The notes under the pieces are model-generated. The model saw nothing but the letters and a program-made list of their open reading frames with translations. It was not told the origin of the DNA and made no database searches. A program made the position numbers and the translations under genes. Positions 54,132 through 62,699 of a stretch of DNA of 64,000 nt are shown piece after piece. Within the stretch, counting starts at the first letter, position 1. Every line of letters starts with the position of its first letter. Source of the stretch: Paenibacillus phocaeensis (GTDB lineage Bacteria > Bacillota > Bacilli > Paenibacillales > Paenibacillaceae); the NCBI RefSeq assembly GCF_900021165.1, contig NZ_FCOQ01000018.1, positions 458,195-522,194 of the forward strand, read 5' to 3'.

Positions 54132-55069
54132 GCAAAGACAAAACCTTGATTGAAGTCGAAGGTCTCAAGAAATACTTTAACGTCGGCGGCGGTAACGTGC
54201 TGAAGGCCGTTAACGACATCAGCTTTTCGATCGCCGAAGGCGAAACGCTTGGCCTCGTTGGTGAATCGGGCTGCGGTAAATCGACCGCAGGCCGCACGAT
54301 TCTGCGCTTGTATGAACCGACAGCCGGCAGCGTCCGCTTTAACGGCGTGGATATCAACAAATTGCCGCCGAAGAAAATGAAAGCGATGCGCCGCGACATG
54401 CAGATGATCTTCCAGGATCCGTATGCCTCGCTGAATCCGCGGTTTACCGTGACCGATATTATCGGCGAAGCGCTGGACATTCACGGTTTGGCCGGTTCCC
54501 ACGCAGAACGCAAGAAACGCGTTGAAGAATTGCTGGATATGGTCGGTCTGAATCCGGACCATGCGACGCGTTATCCGCATGAGTTCTCCGGCGGTCAGCG
54601 CCAACGGATCGGGATCGCCCGCGCACTTGCGGTGAATCCGAAGTTCATCATCTGCGACGAACCGATTTCGGCTTTGGACGTATCCATTCAGGCGCAGGTC
54701 GTTAACTTGCTCGAGGATCTTCAAGAACGTCTGGGGTTGACGTATCTGTTTATCGCGCATGACTTGTCCATGGTTAAACATATCAGCGACCGGGTTGCTG
54801 TAATGTACCTGGGCCGAATCGTGGAGTTGGCAGAGAGTGAAGAGCTGTATGCCAACCCGATGCACCCTTACACGAAAACCCTCTTGTCCGCGATTCCGAT
54901 CCCGGATCCGGAGGTTGAAGCCAACAAGAAGCGGATCCATTTGGAAGATTCCGCGAGCGGCCCAATCGGCAAGGAAGGTGCTGCAAGCGGCGGGTTGTAC
55001 GACTTGGATAACTCTGAACTGGTTGAAGTGTCCAAGGGACATTTCGTCTCCATGCCGAAAAAAGGCTGA
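54128..55069 (+). CDS. oppF: Oligopeptide ABC transporter ATPase OppF
   Basis: A 313-residue ATPase partner of OppD. Walker [12 protein letters not shown], signature [15 protein letters not shown], Walker [13 protein letters not shown] and H-loop FIAHDLSMV are intact. The ATG at 54128 overlaps the oppD stop (ATGA) and has AAGGAGGT upstream, so a longer frame from 54086 is rejected. The C-terminal extension lacks the cysteine cluster seen in OppD. It ends the operon at a strong terminator. Confidence 0.95.
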   Translation: MSKDKTLIEVEGLKKYFNVGGGNVLKAVNDISFSIAEGETLGLVGESGCGKSTAGRTILRLYEPTAGSVRFNGVDINKLPPKKMKAMRRDMQMIFQDPYASLNPRFTVTDIIGEALDIHGLAGSHAERKKRVEELLDMVGLNPDHATRYPHEFSGGQRQRIGIARALAVNPKFIICDEPISALDVSIQAQVVNLLEDLQERLGLTYLFIAHDLSMVKHISDRVAVMYLGRIVELAESEELYANPMHPYTKTLLSAIPIPDPEVEANKKRIHLEDSASGPIGKEGAASGGLYDLDNSELVEVSKGHFVSMPKKG

Positions 55070-55082
55070 TTGAACCTGTGAG

Positions 55083-55119
55083 CTCCCGCAACCGCAATTG
55101 ACGGTTGCGGGAGTTTTTT
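55083..55119 (+). terminator. Terminator of the opp operon
   Basis: CTCCCGCAACCG pairs perfectly with CGGTTGCGGGAG across a 7-nt loop, then TTTTTTG. Confidence 0.92.
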
Positions 55120-55169
55120 GCGCCTATTCGTTACGGAAAGTTAGAAGTTCTGCAAAAGTAAGGATTTCT

Positions 55170-55199
55170 TTGACGGAGCAGCCGGACATCCGGTACAAT
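55170..55199 (+). promoter_or_regulatory. Promoter of bshC
   Basis: TTGACG (55170-55175), 18-bp spacer, TACAAT (55194-55199), 39 bp before the bshC start. Confidence 0.7.
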
Positions 55200-55237
55200 C
55201 AAGGAAGGTTTTGATGCAGACAGGAGGACGCTACCGG

Positions 55238-56875
55238 ATGAATGTCGTTCAAGAGCAATTATCGTTCGCGGGACCGCTGGCTGAAGTATACGTCAACCAG
55301 TTCTCCGCGGTTGAGTCATTATATGAGAGCGACCCGGGCCAGGCCGATTGTTGGGCTGAACGGGCCCTGTGGTTAGATCAAACGGAGCATACGCGCGTAG
55401 ATCGGAAAGCCTTGGCTGCCCGGCTCCGAGAATATAACGGGCTTTATAACCCGGACCCGTCCGTCCAACGGGCGATCGATCAACTGGAGTTGCCCGGGAC
55501 GGCGGTGATTGTCGGCGGGCAGCAGAGCGGGTTGTTCACCGGGCCGCTGCTTGTGGTCTACAAAGCCGTGACGATTCTCAAAGCGGCGAAGGCGGCTTCA
55601 GCCCAACTCAACCGCCCGGTCGTGCCGGTGTTCTGGATCGCCGGCGAGGATCACGACTGGGAGGAAGTCAATCATGCTTATGTGTTATCGCCGGAGCTGC
55701 AGGTGCGCCGGATCCGCATGCACCGGGGAGCGATGGACCGGCTGCCGGTCAGCTTCACGAAGGTGAGTGCCGAGGCTTGGGAGAAGGCCCTGTCGGAGCT
55801 GGAGTCGCTGCTTCCCGACAGCGGGCACAAGGCGGCGATCATGGAACTGGTACGAAGCTCGTGTGCGGATGCGGATCATCTGACGGCAGGTTTTGCCAAG
55901 CTGATCGGAGCCTTGTTCGGAAAACACGGCCTGGTGCTGCTGGATTCGTCGGATCCTGAGCTGCGCCGATTGGAAATCCCGGTGTTCGAGCGAATGATCC
56001 TGCAAAATGAGGAGCTGGAGTCGGCCTACCACGAGACGGTCCGCGACATGGCGGGGCTGGGGTACGAACCTTCCGCAGAAGTCGCTGAAGGCGGAGCCAA
56101 TTTATTCTACATCAGCGAGCGGGAACGGCTGCTGTTGTTTAAGCGGGAGGGTCGGTTTGAAGATCGCAAGGGGAAGGTCTCTTTTACAGCAGACGGGCTG
56201 CTGGCGGAGCTGCAGGAACATCCGGAGCGGTTCAGCAACAATGTATTAACTCGTCCGTTAATGCAGGACAGCTTGCTGCCTGTGCTGGGCTCGGTTCTGG
56301 GACCCGGAGAGATCGCCTATTGGGGACTGACGCGAAAGGCGTTCCGCAAGCTGGGGCTGAGAATGCCGCTGCTGTTGCCGCGGGAGGCTTTTACCGTGGT
56401 TGATGGCACATTGCAGAAGTATATGAAGAAATACGAGCTAAGCTGGCATGAGGTGAAGGACGCTGAAACCTTCCGAAGCAAACGCGAAGCGTGGCTTGCC
56501 GCGCAGGAGCGGATGCCGGTCGATCAGCGGTTTGATGAAGTTGTTGCGGCGTTTGAGGCGTTGTACAATCCGCTGCTTGAGGAATTGGCCGGGGTGCAAA
56601 GCGGGCTGTCCCGAATCGGGGCGGTGAACCGGGGCAAGATCATCGACCAAATCGAATATTTGCGCGGCAAGACGAAGGATGCGATGGAGCAAATTCATGC
56701 GACCGGCTTGCGCCATTTTGACCGAATTCAATTAACGCTGTTCCCCTTGAACAAGCCGCAGGAGAGGGTTTACAATCTCTTGGATGCTTTGAACCGGTAT
56801 GGGATCGATTGGATCGAAGACCTGATGGATATTCCTTATGAGTTAACTGGCAAACATCGAATTATCTATTTATAG
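55238..56875 (+). CDS. bshC: Putative cysteine ligase BshC (bacillithiol biosynthesis)
   Basis: A 545-residue BshC (YllA family), the last enzyme of bacillithiol synthesis, adding cysteine to glucosamine-malate. The family block VGGQQSGLFTGPLLVVYKAVTIL, a HIGH-like region and FWIAGEDHDWEEVNHAYV are present; a coiled-coil C-terminus is predicted around 440-510. The ATG at 55238 has AGGAGG 10 bp upstream. It lies close before ahcY (12 bp), so thiol and methyl-cycle metabolism are cotranscribed here. In B. subtilis bshC is directly upstream of mraZ. Confidence 0.94.
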   Translation: MNVVQEQLSFAGPLAEVYVNQFSAVESLYESDPGQADCWAERALWLDQTEHTRVDRKALAARLREYNGLYNPDPSVQRAIDQLELPGTAVIVGGQQSGLFTGPLLVVYKAVTILKAAKAASAQLNRPVVPVFWIAGEDHDWEEVNHAYVLSPELQVRRIRMHRGAMDRLPVSFTKVSAEAWEKALSELESLLPDSGHKAAIMELVRSSCADADHLTAGFAKLIGALFGKHGLVLLDSSDPELRRLEIPVFERMILQNEELESAYHETVRDMAGLGYEPSAEVAEGGANLFYISERERLLLFKREGRFEDRKGKVSFTADGLLAELQEHPERFSNNVLTRPLMQDSLLPVLGSVLGPGEIAYWGLTRKAFRKLGLRMPLLLPREAFTVVDGTLQKYMKKYELSWHEVKDAETFRSKREAWLAAQERMPVDQRFDEVVAAFEALYNPLLEELAGVQSGLSRIGAVNRGKIIDQIEYLRGKTKDAMEQIHATGLRHFDRIQLTLFPLNKPQERVYNLLDALNRYGIDWIEDLMDIPYELTGKHRIIYL

Positions 56876-56887
56876 GAGGCGGAGTAA

Positions 56888-58156
56888 ATGAGTTCACAAG
56901 CGATTCAAAACAGCATCATTACCGATCTGAAGCTGGCGCCAGAGGGTCATTTGAAAATCGATTGGGTGGAAGCCCACATGCCGGTGCTGAACCGGGTCCG
57001 CAAGCAATTTGAGGCAGAGCAGCCGTTTAAAGGACTGAAAGTGACGATCTCGCTTCATTTGGAAGCCAAAACGGCTTATTTGGCCAAGGTTGTACAAGCG
57101 GGCGGGGCCGAGGTGACGATTACCGGCAGCAATCCGCTGTCGACGCAGGACGATGTGTGTGCGGCATTGGTTGAAGACGGCGTTACCGTCTATGCCAAAT
57201 ATAACCCTGAGCCGGAAGAATACAAGGCATTGTTGATCAAGGCGCTGGAGACGAAGCCGGATCTGATCATCGATGACGGCGGCGATTTGGTCTCGATTTT
57301 GCATGCGGAGCGGACGGACTTGCTGGAGAACGTGCGGGGCGGCGCCGAAGAGACAACCACCGGGATTTTGCGTTTGAAAGCGATGGACAAGGACGGACAG
57401 CTTAAATTCCCGATGGTAGCGGTGAATGACGCTTATTGCAAATACTTGTTCGACAACCGTTACGGCACCGGTCAATCGGTGTGGGACGGGATTAACCGGA
57501 CGACCAACCTGGTCGTGGCCGGCAAAACCGTCGTTGTGGTCGGTTATGGCTGGTGCGGCAAAGGCGTAGCGATGCGGGCTAAAGGATTGGGCGCGAACGT
57601 GGTCGTCACGGAAATCGACGCGATCAAAGCGGTGGAAGCTGTGATGGACGGCTTCCAAGTGATGCCGATGCTGGAAGCTGCAAAAGTCGGCGATTTCTTC
57701 ATCACCGTTACCGGCAACCGCGACGTGATTCGCGGCGAGCATTATGATGTGATGAAGGACGGCGCGATTTTGTCCAATGCGGGGCACTTCGACGTCGAAG
57801 TGAACAAGCCGGAACTTGCGGAGCGTTCTGTCTCCGTTCGTACGGTGCGCCGCAATATCGAGGAATATCAGCTGAAGGACGGACGGAAAGTGTATCTGCT
57901 GGCCGAAGGCCGATTGGTCAATCTGGCCGCAGGCGACGGGCATCCGGCGGAAATCATGGACATGACGTTTGCATTGCAGGCGTTGTCCTTGAAGTACGTG
58001 AATGACCGTTATCAGGAGATCGGTAAGGCGGTGGTAAACGTGCCTTATGAACTCGACGAGAAAGTGGCCCGCTTCAAGCTGGAAAGCCTGGGGGTAAGCA
58101 TCGACACCTTGTCGGCCGAGCAGCGCGCTTACCTGGATAGCTGGCAGGAGCATTAA
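56888..58156 (+). CDS. ahcY: S-adenosylhomocysteine hydrolase
   Basis: A 422-residue NAD-dependent SAH hydrolase splitting SAH into adenosine and homocysteine. The N-terminal substrate domain (THLEAKTAYL-equivalent written SLHLEAKTAYLAKV, then NPLSTQDDV), GGAEETTTGILRL and NDAYCKYLFDNRYGTGQS precede the NAD domain (VVVGYGWCGKGVA, near 219-231). The C-terminus is short and ends LSAEQRAYLDSW, lacking the long DHYRY-type tail of eukaryotic and proteobacterial enzymes, as in archaeal and Thermotoga forms. TAGGAGGCGGAG precedes the ATG. Many Bacillales use the Pfs/LuxS route instead. Confidence 0.93.
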   Translation: MSSQAIQNSIITDLKLAPEGHLKIDWVEAHMPVLNRVRKQFEAEQPFKGLKVTISLHLEAKTAYLAKVVQAGGAEVTITGSNPLSTQDDVCAALVEDGVTVYAKYNPEPEEYKALLIKALETKPDLIIDDGGDLVSILHAERTDLLENVRGGAEETTTGILRLKAMDKDGQLKFPMVAVNDAYCKYLFDNRYGTGQSVWDGINRTTNLVVAGKTVVVVGYGWCGKGVAMRAKGLGANVVVTEIDAIKAVEAVMDGFQVMPMLEAAKVGDFFITVTGNRDVIRGEHYDVMKDGAILSNAGHFDVEVNKPELAERSVSVRTVRRNIEEYQLKDGRKVYLLAEGRLVNLAAGDGHPAEIMDMTFALQALSLKYVNDRYQEIGKAVVNVPYELDEKVARFKLESLGVSIDTLSAEQRAYLDSWQEH

Positions 58157-58176
58157 CTGTTCATCATTCAGCAAAC

Positions 58177-58221
58177 AGGACTATCTTGTGCAGAATAATC
58201 TGCCGGGATAGTCCTTTTTTT
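58177..58221 (+). terminator. Terminator after ahcY
   Basis: AGGACTATC pairs with GATAGTCCT, with an inner GCAGA/TCTGC arm, then TTTTTTG. Confidence 0.87.
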
Positions 58222-58317
58222 GTCGTGATTTCCTGAACCTCCTTGAAACAGCGGCAATCGCTGGCCAAGCGAATTCCAACATCGCGCTCACCTCCCGCCA
58301 AAAAAAATTATGAACAA

Positions 58318-58338
58318 TAGAAGGATTTTCTCCTTCTA
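58318..58338. repeat. Inverted repeat in the mraZ upstream region
   Basis: TAGAAGGA and TCCTTCTA flank a 5-nt TTTTC centre, a perfect 8-bp dyad about 20 bp upstream of the MraZ boxes. Confidence 0.45.
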
Positions 58339-58357
58339 TGCAGAATAGTTACATATC

Positions 58358-58394
58358 ACAGTGGTGTAAAGTGGTGTAAAGTGGGGGAAAGAGG
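58358..58394 (+). promoter_or_regulatory. MraZ operator: tandem AAAGTGG-type boxes
   Basis: Three GTGG boxes lie at an exact 10-bp period (GTGGTGTAAA, GTGGTGTAAA, GTGGGGGAAA from 58361 to 58390), with a degenerate fourth (GAGG) after them. MraZ is known to bind such direct repeats (AAAGTGG(T/G) in mycoplasmas) upstream of its own gene, so this is a strong autoregulatory site. Confidence 0.85.
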
Positions 58395-58411
58395 TAAGGA
58401 GTGAGTCACCA

Positions 58412-58849
58412 ATGTTTATGGGGGAATTCCAACATAGCATTGACGATAAAGGCCGGATTATCATCCCGGCCAAGTTTCGTGATCTCCTCGGCAACTCTTT
58501 CGTGGTCACGCGCGGCTTAGACCAGTGCCTCTTCGTCTACCCGATGCAGGAGTGGGAAGTGCTGGAGCAGAAGCTGAAAGCCCTGCCGCTGATGAAATCC
58601 GACGCCCGCGCGTTTACCCGCTTCTTTTTCTCGGGGGCGACGGAATGTGAATGGGATAAACAGGGAAGGGTAAACTTGCCAAGCAATCTAAGGCAGTATG
58701 CCAAGCTGGAGAAGGATTGCGTTGTCCTGGGCGTGTCGAACCGGGTAGAAATATGGAGCAAAGACACGTGGGAGCAATATTTCCAGCAGTCGGAAGATAC
58801 CTTCAATGAAATTGCAGAGAAACTGGTCGATTTCAACTTCGATCTTTAA
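58412..58849 (+). CDS. mraZ: Transcriptional regulator MraZ
   Basis: A 145-residue AbrB-like DNA-binding protein that represses or tunes the division and cell-wall (dcw) cluster. Two MraZ half-domains each carry the D-x-K/Q-G-R motif ([13 protein letters not shown] at about 9-21; [14 protein letters not shown] at about 76-89). AAGGAGTG precedes the ATG. Tandem binding boxes immediately upstream indicate autoregulation. It is the first gene of the mraZ-rsmH-ftsL-pbpB-spoVD series. Confidence 0.96.
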   Translation: MFMGEFQHSIDDKGRIIIPAKFRDLLGNSFVVTRGLDQCLFVYPMQEWEVLEQKLKALPLMKSDARAFTRFFFSGATECEWDKQGRVNLPSNLRQYAKLEKDCVVLGVSNRVEIWSKDTWEQYFQQSEDTFNEIAEKLVDFNFDL

Positions 58850-58920
58850 GTGTGTGTTCATAAAGATGACTTTTTTGAACAACCACTTTAAAAATGAATT
58901 CAGGTTTGGGGGCGTAAGTC

Positions 58921-59895
58921 TTGTTCCATCACATCACGGTACTCAAAGAAGAAGCGACAGAAGGGCTGCGCATCAAGCCGGACGGCATTTACGTGGATTG
59001 TACGCTAGGGGGCGGCGGCCACAGCTCGGTGATCTTGTCCAAGCTGGGTCCAAGCGGAAGGCTGATTGCCTTCGACCAGGACGACTGGGCGCTGGACAAT
59101 GCCAAAGAACGGCTCGCAGCCTATGCGGATAAATTAATTTTGGTCAAAAGCAATTTTCGTTATATCGAGCAAAAACTGCTGGAAATCGAGGGCGTGCCGC
59201 AGGTAAACGGGGTTCCCCAGGTGGACGGCGTATTGTTTGACCTTGGCGTGTCCTCTCCCCAATTTGATGAAGGGGAGCGGGGATTCAGCTACAACGCGGA
59301 CGCTCCGCTCGACATGCGGATGGATCAATCGGCGCCGCTGACGGCACGGGAGATTGTGAATACGTGGCCGGAACGCGAAATCGCTCGTATCCTGTTCCAA
59401 TACGGTGAGGAGAAATTTTCCAGGCGCATCGCCAGGGTCATCGCGGAACGGCGCGGGCAGGAGCCGATCGAAACGACCGAGCAACTCGTCGAACTGATCA
59501 AGGAAGGGATTCCGGCGGCCGCGAGACGGACGGGCGGACATCCGGCCAAACGCAGCTTCCAGGCGCTGCGCATCGCCGTCAACGACGAGTTGGGCGCCTT
59601 TGAGGAAGGGCTGCATGCAGCGATACGCTGTTTGGCGCCGGAGGGCCGAGTTTCCGTCATCACCTTTCATTCGCTTGAGGATCGAATCTGCAAGCAAATT
59701 TTCGCAAGCTATGTGGAGAAATGTACCTGCCCGCCCGATTTTCCCATGTGTGTGTGCGGCGGCAAAGGTTCGCTTAAATTAATCAATCGGAAACCGCTGG
59801 TTCCGTCGGAACAGGAGCTGGCCGATAATCCGCGGGCCCGCTCGGCAAAATTGCGCGTGGCGGAGAAATTGCAAACCAGTGTGGAGGTATCGTAA
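58921..59895 (+). CDS. rsmH: 16S rRNA (cytosine(1402)-N4)-methyltransferase RsmH
   Basis: A 324-residue SAM-dependent rRNA methyltransferase (formerly MraW). The start [17 protein letters not shown] motif [20 protein letters not shown] and the C-terminal [13 protein letters not shown] and [10 protein letters not shown] are intact. Translation begins with TTG and only a GGGGG ribosome binding site. Residues near 91-101 contain a short direct duplication, [13 protein letters not shown], not usual in the family. Confidence 0.95.
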   Translation: MFHHITVLKEEATEGLRIKPDGIYVDCTLGGGGHSSVILSKLGPSGRLIAFDQDDWALDNAKERLAAYADKLILVKSNFRYIEQKLLEIEGVPQVNGVPQVDGVLFDLGVSSPQFDEGERGFSYNADAPLDMRMDQSAPLTAREIVNTWPEREIARILFQYGEEKFSRRIARVIAERRGQEPIETTEQLVELIKEGIPAAARRTGGHPAKRSFQALRIAVNDELGAFEEGLHAAIRCLAPEGRVSVITFHSLEDRICKQIFASYVEKCTCPPDFPMCVCGGKGSLKLINRKPLVPSEQELADNPRARSAKLRVAEKLQTSVEVS

Positions 59896-60348
59896 ATGGC
59901 TTATACGCGTGGAAATCTGGCAGTTAAAGAGAAGCAAGCGGAACGCAGCCATCAGCCGCAGCGTTACCGGGAAACGACAAAGGTGGTCACCCGCCGATCG
60001 CCGCTGCCGGTTCGCGAGAAGCTTTTGTATATGATGACGGTGATGTTTTGCGTAGCGGTTATGGGCGGTCTGTTATGGCAAAATGTGTCACTTTACAACA
60101 TCAAACGTCAAATGTTTAATTTGAATACGGATATTCAGGCGATCAATGCAGAAGTAAAGGAATTGGCCATCCAGAAAGAGAAGCTGGAGGAACAGATTCC
60201 GGCGAAGGCGAAGGAGCTCGGATATGTCCAGCCGGAAGTGGAAGGATTCCATGTCCAGGTTCCACCAGGAATGCTGGAGAAGGACGGCGTTAGCGAGGAT
60301 ACCGAGACGGCGGAAGCGAAGGAAGGCGTGGCTACGGCCAAGAAATAA
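59896..60348 (+). CDS. ftsL: Cell division protein FtsL
   Basis: A 150-residue bitopic division protein. A basic cytoplasmic N-terminus (about 1-43), one membrane helix (about 45-65, LLYMMTVMFCVAVMGGLLW) and an external coiled coil (about 68-110) fit FtsL, which joins DivIB/DivIC at the septum. It starts immediately after the rsmH stop codon (TAA ATG), with GTGGAGGT inside the rsmH end as ribosome binding site. The tail is Glu/Thr-rich. Confidence 0.93.
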   Translation: MAYTRGNLAVKEKQAERSHQPQRYRETTKVVTRRSPLPVREKLLYMMTVMFCVAVMGGLLWQNVSLYNIKRQMFNLNTDIQAINAEVKELAIQKEKLEEQIPAKAKELGYVQPEVEGFHVQVPPGMLEKDGVSEDTETAEAKEGVATAKK

Positions 60349-60367
60349 AGTCTAAAGAGGTTTTGCC

Positions 60368-62614
60368 ATGATCAAGCGAATAAAGCTTCGAACACTGCTG
60401 ATAGGGGGATGTATTACCCTCTTTTTTGCTGTATTGATGGGTAGAGCGTTTTGGCTGCAGGTGGTGCAGGCGGATTTCTGGCAGGCGCATGCCGAGGTGT
60501 TATGGTCGACCAAAAAAACGCTGCCGGCGACGCGGGGAACGATTACCGATCGGAACGGCGACGTTCTGGCGGTAGACGCCCCGGCCTATACGGTTGCCGT
60601 TAATCCGGAGCTTATTAACAAATATGGTCTTCAGGACGAGGTGGTCCAAGGGCTCGGCAAAGTTCTCGGGAAAGACGAAGGCGAGCTGCGGGCCATTGTC
60701 AACGCCAAGAAGGAGTCCGGCGAGTTCTTTACGCAACGCGAAGTGCGGAATGAGGGCTGGAAAATTGACCAGGACCTGCGCGACCAGGTGCAAGCTTTCA
60801 TCAACGAGCTGAAGACAGAACATGAGAAAATTCAGGACATCGGCATTTATTTGATCAAGGATCAGAAACGGTATTATCCGCATGAAAGCATCGCCTCCCA
60901 CGTGTTGGGATACCTCGACCGCGAAGGGAAAGCCGTATCCGGGCTCGAGGCCTACTTCGACGAACAGCTCGAAGGCGTCGACGGCTCGATTGAGTACAAG
61001 CGGGACGGGCGCGGGATTGAAATTCCGAAAGCCAGCGAAATCTATAACCCGCCCAAAAACGGAAACAATCTGAAGCTGACCCTCGATTACACGATTCAGT
61101 ATTATATCGAGCAGGCGATGAAGGAAGCGTATGATCAACTGCAGCCGATCAGTATGACCGTCATCGCAGCCGATCCGAAGACGATGGAAATTCTCGGCAT
61201 GGCGAATATGCCTACCTACAACCCCAATGAATATTGGGCGGATGTCGATCAGAAGAACTTCTATAACCATGCGATCAAATCGGTCTATGAACCGGGCTCC
61301 ACGTTCAAAATCGTAACCTTGGCCGGGGCGGTGCAGGACGGTTTGTTTAATCCAAACGCCACGTACAAGTCCGGGAACATTCGGGTGCCGGGGCAAACGA
61401 TCCATGACTTGAAGCGATCCGGCTGGGGCGAGATCACTTATTTGGAGGGCGTCAAGCGCTCCAGTAACGTGGCGTTCGTCAAGCTGGGCTACGAAATGCT
61501 GGGGCCGGAACGGCTGAAGACGTACGTCGACCATTTCGGATTCGGGAGAAGGACCGGCATCGAACTGCCGGGCGAGTCCAAAGGGATCGTGGATCCGGTT
61601 CAGCAAGCCGACTTTGCGGCCATGGCTTACGGCCATGGCAAGCTGCTCGTTACGCCGCTGCAGCAAATTGTAGCGGTATCGGCAATCGCCAACGGCGGCA
61701 AGCTAATGGAACCTCATATCGTCAAATCGATTGCGGATCCGCAGACGGGAGAGACGTTGAACACCAAACCGAAAGTGGTCGAGCAGGTCATCTCTCCGGA
61801 TAAGGCCAAGGAAGTCGGAACCTATTTGGAGCAGGTTGTCTCCGACCAAAAAATCGGCACCGGCCGCCACGCCTACATTGAAGGCTATCGGATTGCCGGC
61901 AAGACGGGGACCGCGGTTAAAGTTGTCAACGGCAAATACGATTATACGAAGCAGGTCGTTTCGTTTATCGGTTACGCGCCGGTGGATGATCCGAAGATCG
62001 CCGTGATCGTTCTGATCGATGAACCGAAGGATTCCGAGCTGGGCGGGGGAACCGCGGCAGCTCCGGTTTTTAAGAAAATCGTAAATCAAACGCTCCAGTA
62101 CATGGGAGTTCCGAAGCAAGTGGAAGGCGGCGCGGCGGATGGCCGGACGAAAACAGTTGCCTCGGGTCCGAAAGTCCCTGATGTGGGCGGGCTGTCGGTG
62201 CTACAAGCCAAGGACAAGCTGTCGGCAAGCGGTATTTCCTACGCGACTTACGGGAAAGGAACCGAGATCATTTCCCAGTTCCCCAAGGCGGGCAGTACGC
62301 TGAAATCCGGGCAATTCGTTTACCTGCTCACGGAGAAAGGGTCGGACATCAATGTGCCGAACCTGCAGGGCGAATCGCTGCGCGATGCCATGGAAATATT
62401 GTCCGTGCTGCAGATTCCGGTCACGGCGAAAGGCGAAGGATACGTCGTTTCGCAGGAAGTCGTCAATGAAGACGGGGGCAGACGCGTGATTCTTACGTTG
62501 GAACCGCCCGACAAGGAGGAAGCTCCCCCCGGCGACGAGCAGACAGAAGAGGCAAGCGACGCCGGCGATGAAGGCGGCAATACGGGAGAGGATACAACCC
62601 AGGACTCACCATAG
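60368..62614 (+). CDS. pbpB: Class B penicillin-binding protein 2B with PASTA domains
   Basis: A 748-residue division transpeptidase. One N-terminal helix (about 8-28), a PBP dimerization domain, and a transpeptidase domain with S311 in STFK, SSN at 365-367 and KTG at 512-514. Two PASTA domains follow (about 606-670 and 672-737) and then an acidic Glu/Asp/Gly-rich tail. AAGAGGTTTTGCC precedes the ATG. It is the septal PBP expected after ftsL and would cross-link peptidoglycan during division. Confidence 0.95.
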   Translation: MIKRIKLRTLLIGGCITLFFAVLMGRAFWLQVVQADFWQAHAEVLWSTKKTLPATRGTITDRNGDVLAVDAPAYTVAVNPELINKYGLQDEVVQGLGKVLGKDEGELRAIVNAKKESGEFFTQREVRNEGWKIDQDLRDQVQAFINELKTEHEKIQDIGIYLIKDQKRYYPHESIASHVLGYLDREGKAVSGLEAYFDEQLEGVDGSIEYKRDGRGIEIPKASEIYNPPKNGNNLKLTLDYTIQYYIEQAMKEAYDQLQPISMTVIAADPKTMEILGMANMPTYNPNEYWADVDQKNFYNHAIKSVYEPGSTFKIVTLAGAVQDGLFNPNATYKSGNIRVPGQTIHDLKRSGWGEITYLEGVKRSSNVAFVKLGYEMLGPERLKTYVDHFGFGRRTGIELPGESKGIVDPVQQADFAAMAYGHGKLLVTPLQQIVAVSAIANGGKLMEPHIVKSIADPQTGETLNTKPKVVEQVISPDKAKEVGTYLEQVVSDQKIGTGRHAYIEGYRIAGKTGTAVKVVNGKYDYTKQVVSFIGYAPVDDPKIAVIVLIDEPKDSELGGGTAAAPVFKKIVNQTLQYMGVPKQVEGGAADGRTKTVASGPKVPDVGGLSVLQAKDKLSASGISYATYGKGTEIISQFPKAGSTLKSGQFVYLLTEKGSDINVPNLQGESLRDAMEILSVLQIPVTAKGEGYVVSQEVVNEDGGRRVILTLEPPDKEEAPPGDEQTEEASDAGDEGGNTGEDTTQDSP

Positions 62615-62656
62615 CTTGTTCTAACCCCTGGTTGTCCTGAATAGTCATGTGATGAG

Positions 62657-62662
62657 TACAAT
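62657..62662 (+). promoter_or_regulatory. Possible -10 element before spoVD
   Basis: GTACAATC resembles a mother-cell (sigma-E) CATACAAT -10 box 38 bp upstream of spoVD; the -35 side is poor, so this is weak. Confidence 0.25.
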
Positions 62663-62699
62663 CATGATGATGTGTCAGGATGGGTTAGGGGGGCGACCT

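Noticed and set aside
56760-56887. SAM or SAH riboswitch before ahcY
   Set aside because: Only 12 bp separate bshC and ahcY, and no such element is visible in front of bshC either.
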